Source: JAFMIT01 sp049421205
GTDB taxonomy: Bacteria; Actinomycetota; Actinomycetes; S36-B12; UBA5976
Direction of reading: 5' to 3'
Length of the DNA: 45,770 nt
NCBI GenBank assembly: GCA_049421205.1
Contig: JBMSMQ010000006.1
Span: forward strand, 1-45,770
Both the position numbers and the translations under genes were made by a program. The notes under the pieces are model-generated. The model made no database searches. It saw only the letters and a list, made by a program, of their open reading frames with translations, and was not told where the DNA came from. Positions 23,752 to 33,309 of this stretch are shown in pieces (the first letter of the stretch is position 1; each line of letters opens with the position of its first letter).

Positions 23752-26109
23752 CTAGAGACTCCCGCGCTTCAGGAGGTACTGAAACGCAAACCAGCCAGGA
23801 ACTGTGGGAATCCAGAAAGTGAGGAGTCGGAATAAGAGAACTGCAGAGAGTGCGATACCAGCATCGATGCCAATGGCAATGAGTCCAGCAGTCATGACTG
23901 CTTCAACCGCACCAATACCACCAGGAGTTGGTGCGACTTGACCCAACGTTGAGCCCGCGAGATACACCAGTGAAATTGCTGCTATTGAACCATTTCCATC
24001 GAAAGCGAAAACACTTGCCACAAGCACTGCACAAAATGCGAGGTTTAACATAAACATTCCACCAATTCCCACAGCAAGTTTTGCTGGCTGCTGTGATAGT
24101 GTGATGAATCTCGGTACTACTTCTGAAATTCTAGGACGTGCAATTGCAACGAGGTAACGCCTCACTTTTGGAAGTGGCAAAATCACGAGCAGTGCAAATA
24201 ACACGGTGGCAAGTGCAATCACTGCTTCACGTGGTGGATTGAAAGCAAAATCTTGATTGATTCCAGTGAGGTACCCAGCAACAAACAAGAGACCAATATG
24301 AACGAGGAAAGCTAGGACTTGCGATACTGCAACTGTCGCACCAGCAGCAGTGGCAGGAAGACCTTCACGCTGTAAATAGCGTCCATTGATGGCAACAGTT
24401 CCAAGTGCAGGTGGTGAAATTAGGGTTGCAAATGATGCCGCCCACTGTGCAAGAAATGTTCGCCACAGTGAAAGTTTTTCGACGACAAATCCCAGAAGTG
24501 CCATTGCTGAGCCTATGTATGTGATGATGGTCATCACGATTGCAAACCCTACCCAGTTGTAATTAGCGGTGGCTAGAAGATTGAGAATGTCGACATCGCC
24601 AATTTGGCCCAACAAAATGTATCCAGCGACAAATGCTAGTAGCAGAGTTATAAGTTTTCGTGGTTGTAGACGCTCGAGGGTTACTGATTGGACAGTTGTT
24701 GATGGCGCATTTGCAGCAACGAGTTCACGAATATGTCCCAAGAGTCCTCGTTGTCTCCTCAGTAATTTACGATTGGCAGAACTCAAAGCGAATACCTGCA
24801 ATGCTGGCAGAGCATCAGCTATCTCACTTGGACTAAATACCCTTTGGGCTGCCTCTGTTGCTCGTTCTGGTGTCGTGAGTAGCGAAAGAGAGATCAACAT
24901 ATCAGCCAAATCAATTCTTCGTTGCAGGTCGCTCATTGCAATGGAACCAGAGGTGATGTGCAAAAGCGTCACAGAGTGGTCTGGATGAAACACAAGATGG
25001 TCAGGTGAAAGTGAACGGTGAGCAATTGAGGCATTGTGGAGAATCTTGAGTGCATTCCATGCGGAGGTGAGTCCCTCATCGGTTATTGCCTCTTCCGGGA
25101 GGTCAATGTCATTTATCCATTCATAGGCTAAAACCGATGCATCATCACCCATAGATCTGATAGTGACAAGTCTCGGAGTTGGCGCGTCAACTGCTGCAGT
25201 TGCATATGCCATGAGCGCAGAACGTTCCACTGCTTGTCGCATCGTCCAGCCGCCTAGCGCATCGTTATCGCGAAGCCTTAACGATCTCCACCAGCGGGGA
25301 AAAAGTCCTGCACCTTCTAAATCTCGGTCGTAGACAACAACATGAAATTTCTCACCTTCGGGTGTGGTTGCAACATAACGTCGTCCGCGATCGGTCGAAG
25401 TCATTGCACGTAAAACATTGATAGGAATTCCTGCAGAATGCAAAGTCTTTGCGACCTCAATTCCCTTGGGACGTGTGGTCGGGGTTCCAAACAGATATCG
25501 AAATCCAAGTCCGACTGCCCATCCGAAAAGGAGTGATGCAACAAGTGAAGTTACCGTGAATCGACCAGCGAGATTATCTGCTATTGCCGATGCACCAACT
25601 ATGACACTGGTGGCGATACTTGCACTGCCTCGAAGTCGGGCAACAGTGATTAAAGATGTGACGCTTGCAATCAATGCTTGTAATGGGAAAATTTCGCGCA
25701 AAGTGGTGCCGGCTAGTGCAAACCACAAATCGTTGCTTCCATAATCTCGTAATAGTCCAACCGCTACTCCAATGAGAAGTGCAGTCACTATGAAACTCAA
25801 AATTGCTTCTGCAAGTAAGCGGCCTCCTTTACGTGTAAGAAGTGAATAGGCCACAATAAAAGGAAGAACGAATTGCCCAATACCTGTAATAATTCCTAGA
25901 CCCAGTGCAATGATGCCGGGGAGTCGTGAAGCGCTATCGGCAACATCTTGATCAATGGCTGAAAAGGTATTCAGAAGAATTGTTGAAAGTGTAATAACAC
26001 CGATTGTTCCCACAAGGGCTACAGTGAATCTCAAAACATCAATTGGGCGCCGAACTCGCTTTGAGAACACACCTTCTTCGATGACGATGGTGCCCGAATT
26101 ATTGGTCAC
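23752..26109 (-). CDS. Membrane protein: pseudokinase domain plus LPG-synthase-type (UPF0104) domain
   Basis: 785 residues from GTG 26109. Three parts: six or so N-terminal membrane segments (~25-205); a cytosolic kinase-like region (~225-480) with the catalytic-loop equivalent AHRSLSPDHLVFH near 363 (Asp of HRD replaced by Ser) and RIDLADMLISLSL; and a C-terminal block of eight or so membrane segments (~490-785) with ALGTVAINGRYLQREGLPATAAGATVAVSQ and PTPGGIGAVEAVMTAGL, the flippase-like/LPG-synthase membrane family (TIGR00374 type). There is no lysyl-transfer domain, so it is not a lysyl-PG synthase. A role in lipid or polyprenyl-linked substrate translocation is a guess. It is divergent from adnA, and its start rests on a weak AAAACT-N6-GTG match. 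Confidence 0.8.
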   Translation of the reverse strand: MTNNSGTIVIEEGVFSKRVRRPIDVLRFTVALVGTIGVITLSTILLNTFSAIDQDVADSASRLPGIIALGLGIITGIGQFVLPFIVAYSLLTRKGGRLLAEAILSFIVTALLIGVAVGLLRDYGSNDLWFALAGTTLREIFPLQALIASVTSLITVARLRGSASIATSVIVGASAIADNLAGRFTVTSLVASLLFGWAVGLGFRYLFGTPTTRPKGIEVAKTLHSAGIPINVLRAMTSTDRGRRYVATTPEGEKFHVVVYDRDLEGAGLFPRWWRSLRLRDNDALGGWTMRQAVERSALMAYATAAVDAPTPRLVTIRSMGDDASVLAYEWINDIDLPEEAITDEGLTSAWNALKILHNASIAHRSLSPDHLVFHPDHSVTLLHITSGSIAMSDLQRRIDLADMLISLSLLTTPERATEAAQRVFSPSEIADALPALQVFALSSANRKLLRRQRGLLGHIRELVAANAPSTTVQSVTLERLQPRKLITLLLAFVAGYILLGQIGDVDILNLLATANYNWVGFAIVMTIITYIGSAMALLGFVVEKLSLWRTFLAQWAASFATLISPPALGTVAINGRYLQREGLPATAAGATVAVSQVLAFLVHIGLLFVAGYLTGINQDFAFNPPREAVIALATVLFALLVILPLPKVRRYLVAIARPRISEVVPRFITLSQQPAKLAVGIGGMFMLNLAFCAVLVASVFAFDGNGSIAAISLVYLAGSTLGQVAPTPGGIGAVEAVMTAGLIAIGIDAGIALSAVLLFRLLTFWIPTVPGWFAFQYLLKRGSL

Positions 26110-26121
26110 AGGGACAGTTTT
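26110..26121 (-). promoter_or_regulatory. Weak leaderless promoter candidate for pseudokinase/UPF0104 gene
   Basis: Minus strand AAAACT-gtccct-GTG. It fits only nAnnnT, and no Shine-Dalgarno suits any start in this frame. Confidence 0.35.
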
Positions 26122-26172
26122 GCACCTTTGTTCTAGATATGAGCGCTCGGGTGAAGTGTCAGCACGTGGATT

Positions 26173-26184
26173 TAGAGTAAGCGC
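26173..26184 (+). promoter_or_regulatory. Leaderless promoter of adnAB
   Basis: TAGAGT-aagcgc-GTG, exact TAnnnT and spacing. No LexA-type box is seen between 26110 and 26184. Confidence 0.72.
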
Positions 26185-29100
26185 GTGAATCCAGTCAGTC
26201 TGAGGCGAAATTTGTCGCACGTTGCCAATTGGACACTTAATCGTGATCTTCAAAAGCAGATTGACTATTCACTTGATGATTCGCAGATGAAAGTTGTTCA
26301 ACACAATCGCGGTGCACTCATAGTTTTAGCGGGACCTGGAACGGGAAAAACAGCAACACTCACCCAGTCGGTAATTGCGAGACTAAAGGAAGGCATTTCG
26401 GCTGAAGAAATTTTGGTGATTACTTTTGCTCGCGATGCTGCGGCGGAAGTTCGAAATCGGATAATTTCACGGATTGATGGCGGGCAAATTCCGACCATCA
26501 GCACATTTCACTCGTTAGCACTTTCAATTGTGCGTGAATTCACAAATGAAGAAGCAATTCCCAAATTAGTGAGCGCTCCTGAACAAGAGGCGATGATCAG
26601 AGAACTTGTTAGTGGTTTTGCAGAAGAAGAACTATTAAAAAACACGATTTCCTGGCCGGAAGATTTATCGGAAGCCTTAACCACGCGTGGATTGAGCGTT
26701 GAAATTCGTAATGCACTTGCTCGAGTACAGACTTTGGGTTTGCGTTCAGAAGATATTGAGCGCATTGCAAATGAAGAAAACAATGAAGTCTGGAAAGTAG
26801 TAGGTCCATTCTTGCGAATGTACCTCGACACCTTGGCAGATATGAATTCATTGGACTACAACGAGTTGATGATTCATGCGAACGAGCTTGTAGAACTTGA
26901 ATTTGTACGAACTCAAATGCAAGAACGATTTAAAGTTATCTATGTTGATGAATATCAGGACTCAGATCCATTACAAATTAAGTTGTTGAAAGCACTCACT
27001 ACAAAGGACACCTGCCTCGTGGTCGTCGGTGATCCAGATCAGTCAATCTATTCTTTTCGCGGGGCGGAAACCCAATCGGTAGAAAACTTCGCAGAGACTT
27101 TTGGGCATATTCTCCCACGTCCGAGTATTCACTTTCTTTCTACAAGTTATCGGTTTGGTGAAGCAATTCGGGACGCTGCACACCGTGTTATCTCGAGAAA
27201 TCCGATTCACCCCCATCTACAAAACGCAACAGGTTATCGACAACTTCAGGTTAATTTAGAGAAACAATCGTCAATTGATGTGACACATTATCGAGATGAC
27301 GAACATCAAGCAACAGAAATTGTTGAAAAAATTATGCAACTACGAGCCTCACATAATTTTGAATGGCAAGACTTTGCCATTCTTGTCAGATCAGGTATCC
27401 GATCGATTCCGACGTTGCAGCGCACTTTGATATCCGCTGGCGTCCCTGTTACAACAACTTTCGACGAGATACCACTAATAGAAGAACCACCTGTTCATGC
27501 GTTACTCCTTGCTTTGAAGTGTGCCGCCGGTCAATTGACCACACACGAAGTGATAGAACTCCTGCACACAGGATTAGCTGATATGAGTCCAAGCGATACA
27601 CGCCGACTTGCCCGGTTACTGAAGCAACATCATCCAGAATTAGCAAAAGGTGCATTTTGGTCAGAATCCATATTGTCTGATGCTTTAATGCAACCAGCAT
27701 TCACAGCACCACTTAACCCCGAACTTGGTGGAATTTCTCTAGTGAAGTTCCAACGGTTACAGAAGATTCTTCTTGATGCTCGTACCCAAGTTAACCAGGC
27801 GAAATCTGCTGATGAAATTCTTTGGGACATTTGGACTCAATCTAAGTGGCCTGAACGTTTAAGAAAGATGTCGTTAAGTAACGACGCAAGTGCTTCGATT
27901 GCCCATCATCATTTGGATTCTGTGATTTCCTTCTTTGAATCACTTGCCACATATAGAAGAAGAATCCAGGCGAAATTAACATGGCGAAACACTGAAAAAC
28001 ATATTCAATCTTTGTATGTACCGACACGACAAGTGCTCACCGATTCAAATCGAGATGCTGTGACGCTGATGAGTGCACATAGATCAAAAGGACTTGACTG
28101 GAATGTGGTATTTGTTTGCAGTGCGAATGAATCCGTCTGGCCAGATTTACGGCGAAGAACTTCTCTGCTCGCACCCGAAAAATTAACGCGCGAAACTTTG
28201 TCTGAAACACTTGATCGATCAATTGTTGTGCAAGAGGAAAGACGACTTTTCTATGTTGCTTGTACGAGAGCAAAACAGTATCTCTATGTATCAAGCACAG
28301 CTGCGAATTCACGAAGCGATGTGGTTGCATCTCGATATTTAGCTCAGGTTTTACCTGGGAGTGAATATGATGAAAGTCAGCCGATATTAGATACTCCACG
28401 CTACACCGCTATACAATTAATAGCACAATTACGACGAGTAGCTTCAGATGCCTCGCAGCCTGAAAACATTCAACGTGAAGCCGCACAGCGTTTAGCTTTT
28501 TTGGCTCAACAAAAAGACAAGAATGGCGAACTACTGTTTCCAGAAGCACATCCGAGTTCCTGGTGGGGAGTTGTTCCCGAAACCATAAGTACACACCCGA
28601 TTGATGATCCCACTAAACCTCTCTACCTGAGGGGTTCCTCTTTGGAAACCTTTGATAACTGTTCTCTGATGTGGTTCTTACAAAGGAAAGCGGAGGCAGA
28701 AGAGGCAAAGAATGCGAGCCTAAGTTTTGGCTCAATAATTCATGCGCTAGCTGATGCAGTTGAACGAGAAGTGATTCCTGCAGACATTGAACACATTGAA
28801 AACATAATTAATGAGTTGTGGCCAAGGCTCGATTTCGACACCACCTGGCAACGTGAAGGTGAACGAATAAGCGCGCTTGAGTGCATGAACGCTTTTCTCA
28901 ACTGGAGAAAGCAACGCACCCGTCGACTATTCGGTACTGAAGTAGATTTTGATGGCATTTGGACGTTGACAAAAAGCGATGGAGAAACTGAACAGTTACG
29001 CCTCAAAGGTCAGGCAGACATTGTTGAGATTTCAGACGATAATGGTGTTTACATCATCGACTTAAAGACTTTTCAAAATCCTCCCAATCCTGAGGCTGTT

Positions 29101-29406
29101 GAAGAAAATCTGCAGCTTGCGATTTACCAAGTTGCAGTGACTTTGGGATTGGTCACTGAAAGTACTGATCACACCTCGGCAGGTGCAGCGCTTATCTCTT
29201 TACGAAAACCCAAGTCTGGATTGCCAATTCAACTCAACCAGTCAAGTATCGAAGAGAGAAAAAATTGGATAGAGGACAAGATGATTCAATTTGCCGAAGT
29301 TGCCAGATCTGAAGGGTATGAAGCTAAGATTTGCTCTTCGTGTTCGTATTGCCGATTTAAAAAAGTTTGCCCATTGCAAAATGAAGGTAAGCAGGTGTTG
29401 TCGTGA
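26185..29406 (+). CDS. adnA: AdnA-type helicase-nuclease subunit
   Basis: 1073 residues. UvrD-type motor: Walker A GPGTGKT (50-56), DEYQDSDPLQ, VVGDPDQSIYSFRGA, TSYRFGEAIR, LMSAHRSKGLDW and VACTRAKQYL. The C-terminal RecB-family nuclease has FGSIIHALADAVE (His), LKGQADIVE and YIIDLKT. Cys in ETFDNCSLMWF and three in CSSCSYCRFKKVC suit a 4Fe-4S cluster clamping the nuclease, as in AddB/AdnA enzymes. With AdnB it resects double-strand breaks, the actinobacterial counterpart of RecBCD/AddAB. GTG 26185 is set by a leaderless promoter. It overlaps adnB by 4 bp (GTGA). Motor motifs look intact, although the AdnA motor is reported as the lesser one in mycobacteria. Confidence 0.93.
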   Translation: MNPVSLRRNLSHVANWTLNRDLQKQIDYSLDDSQMKVVQHNRGALIVLAGPGTGKTATLTQSVIARLKEGISAEEILVITFARDAAAEVRNRIISRIDGGQIPTISTFHSLALSIVREFTNEEAIPKLVSAPEQEAMIRELVSGFAEEELLKNTISWPEDLSEALTTRGLSVEIRNALARVQTLGLRSEDIERIANEENNEVWKVVGPFLRMYLDTLADMNSLDYNELMIHANELVELEFVRTQMQERFKVIYVDEYQDSDPLQIKLLKALTTKDTCLVVVGDPDQSIYSFRGAETQSVENFAETFGHILPRPSIHFLSTSYRFGEAIRDAAHRVISRNPIHPHLQNATGYRQLQVNLEKQSSIDVTHYRDDEHQATEIVEKIMQLRASHNFEWQDFAILVRSGIRSIPTLQRTLISAGVPVTTTFDEIPLIEEPPVHALLLALKCAAGQLTTHEVIELLHTGLADMSPSDTRRLARLLKQHHPELAKGAFWSESILSDALMQPAFTAPLNPELGGISLVKFQRLQKILLDARTQVNQAKSADEILWDIWTQSKWPERLRKMSLSNDASASIAHHHLDSVISFFESLATYRRRIQAKLTWRNTEKHIQSLYVPTRQVLTDSNRDAVTLMSAHRSKGLDWNVVFVCSANESVWPDLRRRTSLLAPEKLTRETLSETLDRSIVVQEERRLFYVACTRAKQYLYVSSTAANSRSDVVASRYLAQVLPGSEYDESQPILDTPRYTAIQLIAQLRRVASDASQPENIQREAAQRLAFLAQQKDKNGELLFPEAHPSSWWGVVPETISTHPIDDPTKPLYLRGSSLETFDNCSLMWFLQRKAEAEEAKNASLSFGSIIHALADAVEREVIPADIEHIENIINELWPRLDFDTTWQREGERISALECMNAFLNWRKQRTRRLFGTEVDFDGIWTLTKSDGETEQLRLKGQADIVEISDDNGVYIIDLKTFQNPPNPEAVEENLQLAIYQVAVTLGLVTESTDHTSAGAALISLRKPKSGLPIQLNQSSIEERKNWIEDKMIQFAEVARSEGYEAKICSSCSYCRFKKVCPLQNEGKQVLS

Positions 29407-32400
29407 GTTCACAGAAACCAAATGACTCTATGGACAGAATTGAATTTACAGATGAACAAATTGGCGCAATCGAGTCGAACGAGCAGTGCATTCTGATTGC
29501 TGCAGGAGCAGGTTCTGGCAAAACCACTGTTATGGCTGAGCGAGTGTGGTTTCTCATTCGCTCTGGCAAAGCGAGAGCCGATGAAATACTCGGGCTCACA
29601 TTTACAAGATTCGCCACTGCCGAATTGCAAACACGAGTGCAAAAACGCTTGATGGCATTAGATTGGGGATCAACACCGAATGAAGATTTCGTTGATTTAC
29701 AGCCGGCCTTTCACACCTATCACTCATTTGCGGAGCGAATACTTCGAGAAAACGCATTACGAATTGGGTTTGAGCCGGATTCAGTTTCACTCACTGATGT
29801 TCGCAGAAATCAGTTAGCGGCACTTGTTATACGAGAGTCTTCACTACCACTTGGAGAGTTGGATACCACCTTTAAGAATATCTTGAACGATTTACTCGAT
29901 TTAGATGATAATTTATCAAACAATGTGATATCAACGGATGAACTTCGTTCATTTGATTCAGAGCTCGCAAGGGATCTCGATAAATTTGAGATAATTCAAA
30001 AGACGAAAGATGTTTTGAAAAAGTCCGCTAAGCGAATAATTCTGGCTGACTTAGTTGATGAGTTTCGATTAGCCAAACGCATCCGAAGCGTTTTTGATTA
30101 CGCTGATATGTCACGACTTGCTTTGCTAATTCTTCAAAAATCCCCAGAACTTGTCCTACATTATCGATCAATGTACAAGCAGATTCTCCTTGATGAATAT
30201 CAAGATACGTCTGTAGCGCAGCGAGAGTTGTTGAGAGTGCTGTTCGCTGATGGGTCTACTGGAATCACTGCAGTGGGGGACCCCCTTCAAGCAATCTTTG
30301 GTTTTCAGGGTGGAAACATTGATAATATTCTTAACTTCGGTTCGTACTATGCTTCTAATGATCATCATCAAGCTGATTTAACATTAACCCAGCGAAACGG
30401 TAAGAATGTTTTGTACCTTGCGAATTTAATAGCTAAGCCAGTTCGTGATTGCTACCCCGAAGCAAATCTTAAGGATCTAATTCCGGTAAAGAATCCCAAG
30501 TTTGGCGATGGTCGAGTCACTATAACGTCATATCCGACCACCAAAGAAGAGGCGGCAGCGATTGCGAAGACCTTTAAAGATCTCAGAGAGAATGGTGTTG
30601 CATATGAAGATATGGCTGTACTTACGCGAAATCATAGTGAGTTACAGAATTTGTCTAAGGCACTGACAGAACTTGATATTCCAGTGCAAATCCGGTCTAA
30701 ACGTGCACTCGTTAATCTTCCAGAAATTGCAGAGATAATCTCGTACCTGCGAGTCATTGCCTATCCCGCTGCGAATATTGATTGGTTGAGAATCCTCACA
30801 GGACCAAGGTTTGCATTGTCTATGAGAGACATAGCTGGGATTGGTCGAATATCACAGTCTCTTTCCACCTACGTGAAACGAGAATCAATTCGAGACTTCG
30901 AATATGAGATAAATCGTGCGATAGAGGGTCATGATCAAGCAGATATAGCGGCTTATGGAGATGTCATCGAATATCTCGCAGAGAATGATTCGATGGAGAT
31001 AAGTGAAGATGCTTTAGAGCGGGTGCGGTTATTGAATGAGGATATAACCTATTTACGTCAATACACAGGTGAAAGCCTTCCCGCGCTTGTTCAGCGAATT
31101 CTGAGTGTAAGTGGACTTGGTATTGAACTCTATGCCCACAGCGAACGAATTGATCGGGGCTTAGGAGTAAATATCCAAGCTTTTCTCTCAATGCTTGCAG
31201 ACTTTTCGAGTTTGAATCGAACATCAAGTATTTTTGATTTTCTCACTTGGCTTTCGGATGCAGAGCGCTATGACAATATGGTGAATATTGAGATTCCAAG
31301 GCGCATAGGTGCGGTCAACCTGATGACAGTACATGGTTCTAAAGGATTACAGTTTCGGGCAGTGGCATTGCCATATCTGTCACACAACATATTCCCAACA
31401 TCAAAGACGTCACCGCGTTGGACCGGAACTGCTTCTGCGATCCCACATGCTTTGAAAAAGATTATTCACTCGAGTGAGTTAGCAAAGTTTCCGCCTAGAG
31501 ATCGAAAGATCACTACAAATGATCACAATGCATTTGCGCAACTATCCAAATCGGAAGATATTCTTGAAGAGCGAAGGTTACTCTATGTAGCACTTACCAG
31601 AACTGAAGATGTTCTCTTGATTTCACATGCACACTTTGACGGTGCAATTCAAAAAGAGCCATCTCAGTTCTTCCTTGAACTTGCAGAGCAGGGTAAAACT
31701 AATGACGATATCAACGTCACTCTCACGTCCGTTGAAGATTTAGCGCCAGTAGACATTTCCTCGGTTCAGACTGCTGCTTGGCCCCACGTTCAACAAAATG
31801 ATGAAATGAAATCAATCAGGGATTTAGCCCTTAAGGTGCAATCTCTGATGTCGATGGATATTGAACTTGAAAACACATCAGATGTACTTCTCAGGGATTG
31901 GGATCTAGCAATTGCATCCTTGATCAAGACTCGTAGTGATGAATCTGATCCTAAACGTAGTGTTCAAATACCTGAGAGTATGTCAGCCTCGGATATTCAA
32001 CGACTCATTAGCGATGAATCTGCTTTTATCGCTGACCTTGTTCGTCCAATGCCGAAAGCCTCGCACTATGGTGCAGATATGGGCACCCGCTTTCATGAAT
32101 GGGTAGAAAACTACTATCGTCAGAAAGCAACTCGTGGAGTACTGATGGCACTTCCAGGCACGGAAGATTTCAATGAATTGCAAAGTGACATTATTGAGCA
32201 GTCTGATTTACGACAATTGATAGAGCAATTTAGGCAATCTAAATGGTCAGATATGCAAGCCTATGCCGTTGAAGAGCCCTTCACCGTACTAATTAATGAG
32301 AGAATAGTGAAAGGTCGAATCGACGCGGTGTTTCAAGATGGTGATCGCTGGTTACTTGTTGATTGGAAAACCCATGCGGAACTTGATGCAGATCCTTTGC

Positions 32401-32540
32401 AACTTTCGATTTATCGAATAGCTTTCGCAAAGAAACACGGTATTGCAGTGGAAGATATTGACGCTGTTTTTGTGTATGTGAGGCGAGATGAAATATTCAT
32501 TCCAAGTACGTATGTGTCTGAAGCAGAACTCACTTTTTAG
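29403..32540 (+). CDS. adnB: AdnB-type helicase-nuclease subunit
   Basis: 1045 residues; partner of AdnA and, by analogy to mycobacteria, the leading 3'-5' motor. Motor motifs: AGAGSGKTT (34-42), GLTFTRFATAELQTRV, DEYQDTSVAQRELL, AVGDPLQAIFGFQGG, LTLTQRNGKNV, LMTVHGSKGLQF and YVALTRTEDVLL. The nuclease is complete: MGTRFHEWVENYY (His), VKGRIDAVFQDG (Asp) and WLLVDWKTH (Asp-x-Lys), followed by LQLSIYRIAFAKK. No cysteine cluster, as expected for the B subunit. GTG 29403 overlaps the adnA stop. The last 11 bp overlap the convergent EEP gene. Confidence 0.93.
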   Translation: MSSQKPNDSMDRIEFTDEQIGAIESNEQCILIAAGAGSGKTTVMAERVWFLIRSGKARADEILGLTFTRFATAELQTRVQKRLMALDWGSTPNEDFVDLQPAFHTYHSFAERILRENALRIGFEPDSVSLTDVRRNQLAALVIRESSLPLGELDTTFKNILNDLLDLDDNLSNNVISTDELRSFDSELARDLDKFEIIQKTKDVLKKSAKRIILADLVDEFRLAKRIRSVFDYADMSRLALLILQKSPELVLHYRSMYKQILLDEYQDTSVAQRELLRVLFADGSTGITAVGDPLQAIFGFQGGNIDNILNFGSYYASNDHHQADLTLTQRNGKNVLYLANLIAKPVRDCYPEANLKDLIPVKNPKFGDGRVTITSYPTTKEEAAAIAKTFKDLRENGVAYEDMAVLTRNHSELQNLSKALTELDIPVQIRSKRALVNLPEIAEIISYLRVIAYPAANIDWLRILTGPRFALSMRDIAGIGRISQSLSTYVKRESIRDFEYEINRAIEGHDQADIAAYGDVIEYLAENDSMEISEDALERVRLLNEDITYLRQYTGESLPALVQRILSVSGLGIELYAHSERIDRGLGVNIQAFLSMLADFSSLNRTSSIFDFLTWLSDAERYDNMVNIEIPRRIGAVNLMTVHGSKGLQFRAVALPYLSHNIFPTSKTSPRWTGTASAIPHALKKIIHSSELAKFPPRDRKITTNDHNAFAQLSKSEDILEERRLLYVALTRTEDVLLISHAHFDGAIQKEPSQFFLELAEQGKTNDDINVTLTSVEDLAPVDISSVQTAAWPHVQQNDEMKSIRDLALKVQSLMSMDIELENTSDVLLRDWDLAIASLIKTRSDESDPKRSVQIPESMSASDIQRLISDESAFIADLVRPMPKASHYGADMGTRFHEWVENYYRQKATRGVLMALPGTEDFNELQSDIIEQSDLRQLIEQFRQSKWSDMQAYAVEEPFTVLINERIVKGRIDAVFQDGDRWLLVDWKTHAELDADPLQLSIYRIAFAKKHGIAVEDIDAVFVYVRRDEIFIPSTYVSEAELTF

Positions 32541-33309
32541 AAACTTCAGCAAAGAGCGCTAGGTGATCACTAATAGATAACTCTAGAGTTCCCGAATCAA
32601 TAATAGTTAGAGTGTTAGAAATCAGGATGTGGTCAAGTTGCGCCCGTGGTTGAAGTTTTGGATAGGTAGGGCTTAACGCTGCGTGGTTGAGCTGCGTCAG
32701 TGTTTTTGTTATACCGGGTGCCAGGTTGAAGTCTCCTGCGAAAATTATTGGTTTTGTTTGAACGAATTGACGTAGTGCCAACAATTGTGAGATTGCACGG
32801 GACGGTATGAACGATAAATGAGTCGTTACGATGTCAATTTCACCCTGCGGGGACTTAACTGTTACCCGAGCCGCGATTCGTGGCTCATCAGGAATCATTC
32901 GCCAGCGATTTTTTCCATCGACCAGAAAAGGCATTGGCAATGAAAGTCGTGACCCAGAAAGTTGCATAGTTTGCACATCATTGATTGGAAAGCGAGAGAG
33001 AACACCAATGCCATATGAGTTTTCCGGCGGAGTCTTTACCTCGGAAGATGTTGGCATTCGAAATGCATCGCGATCTCCGGGCTCTCCCACGAGGGCTGGG
33101 AAGAAATATGCGAATTCAAAACCACCATAAATTCTCAGTATTTCTATTTGATCGATCATCGAACTTCGTTCTTTAATGAAGTCTACTTCTTGTAAACAGA
33201 CGACATCTGCTTTAAGTTCTTGTGCGAGGGATTGCAAAGCGCTTTCGCCAACAATCGAAAATTCACCGAATTTCAACCCGTGGGCAATATTGGCGGTGAG
33301 AATTTTCAA
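32530..33309 (-). CDS. Endonuclease/exonuclease/phosphatase-family protein
   Basis: 259 residues with the EEP (DNase I-like) fold. Catalytic blocks in order: ILTANIAHG (Asn), VVCLQEVDF (Glu, metal), DIVTTHLSF (His), IIFAGDFNLAPG (Asp and Asn), AQLDHILIS (Asp-His) and LSISDHLALFAEV (Asp-His). Substrates in this family range from DNA and RNA to phospholipids and inositol phosphates; nothing here decides between them. No signal peptide. TTG 33309 overlaps the nudC stop (TTGA), so it is the third gene of the mrx1-nudC-EEP unit. Its place between adnB and nudC could hint at a nucleic-acid role. Confidence 0.88.
   Translation of the reverse strand: MKILTANIAHGLKFGEFSIVGESALQSLAQELKADVVCLQEVDFIKERSSMIDQIEILRIYGGFEFAYFFPALVGEPGDRDAFRMPTSSEVKTPPENSYGIGVLSRFPINDVQTMQLSGSRLSLPMPFLVDGKNRWRMIPDEPRIAARVTVKSPQGEIDIVTTHLSFIPSRAISQLLALRQFVQTKPIIFAGDFNLAPGITKTLTQLNHAALSPTYPKLQPRAQLDHILISNTLTIIDSGTLELSISDHLALFAEVSKK

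Noticed and set aside
26110..26253. Longer pseudokinase/UPF0104 protein starting at 26253
   Set aside because: It would cover the adnA promoter and start, and the extra residues look like antisense of adnA.
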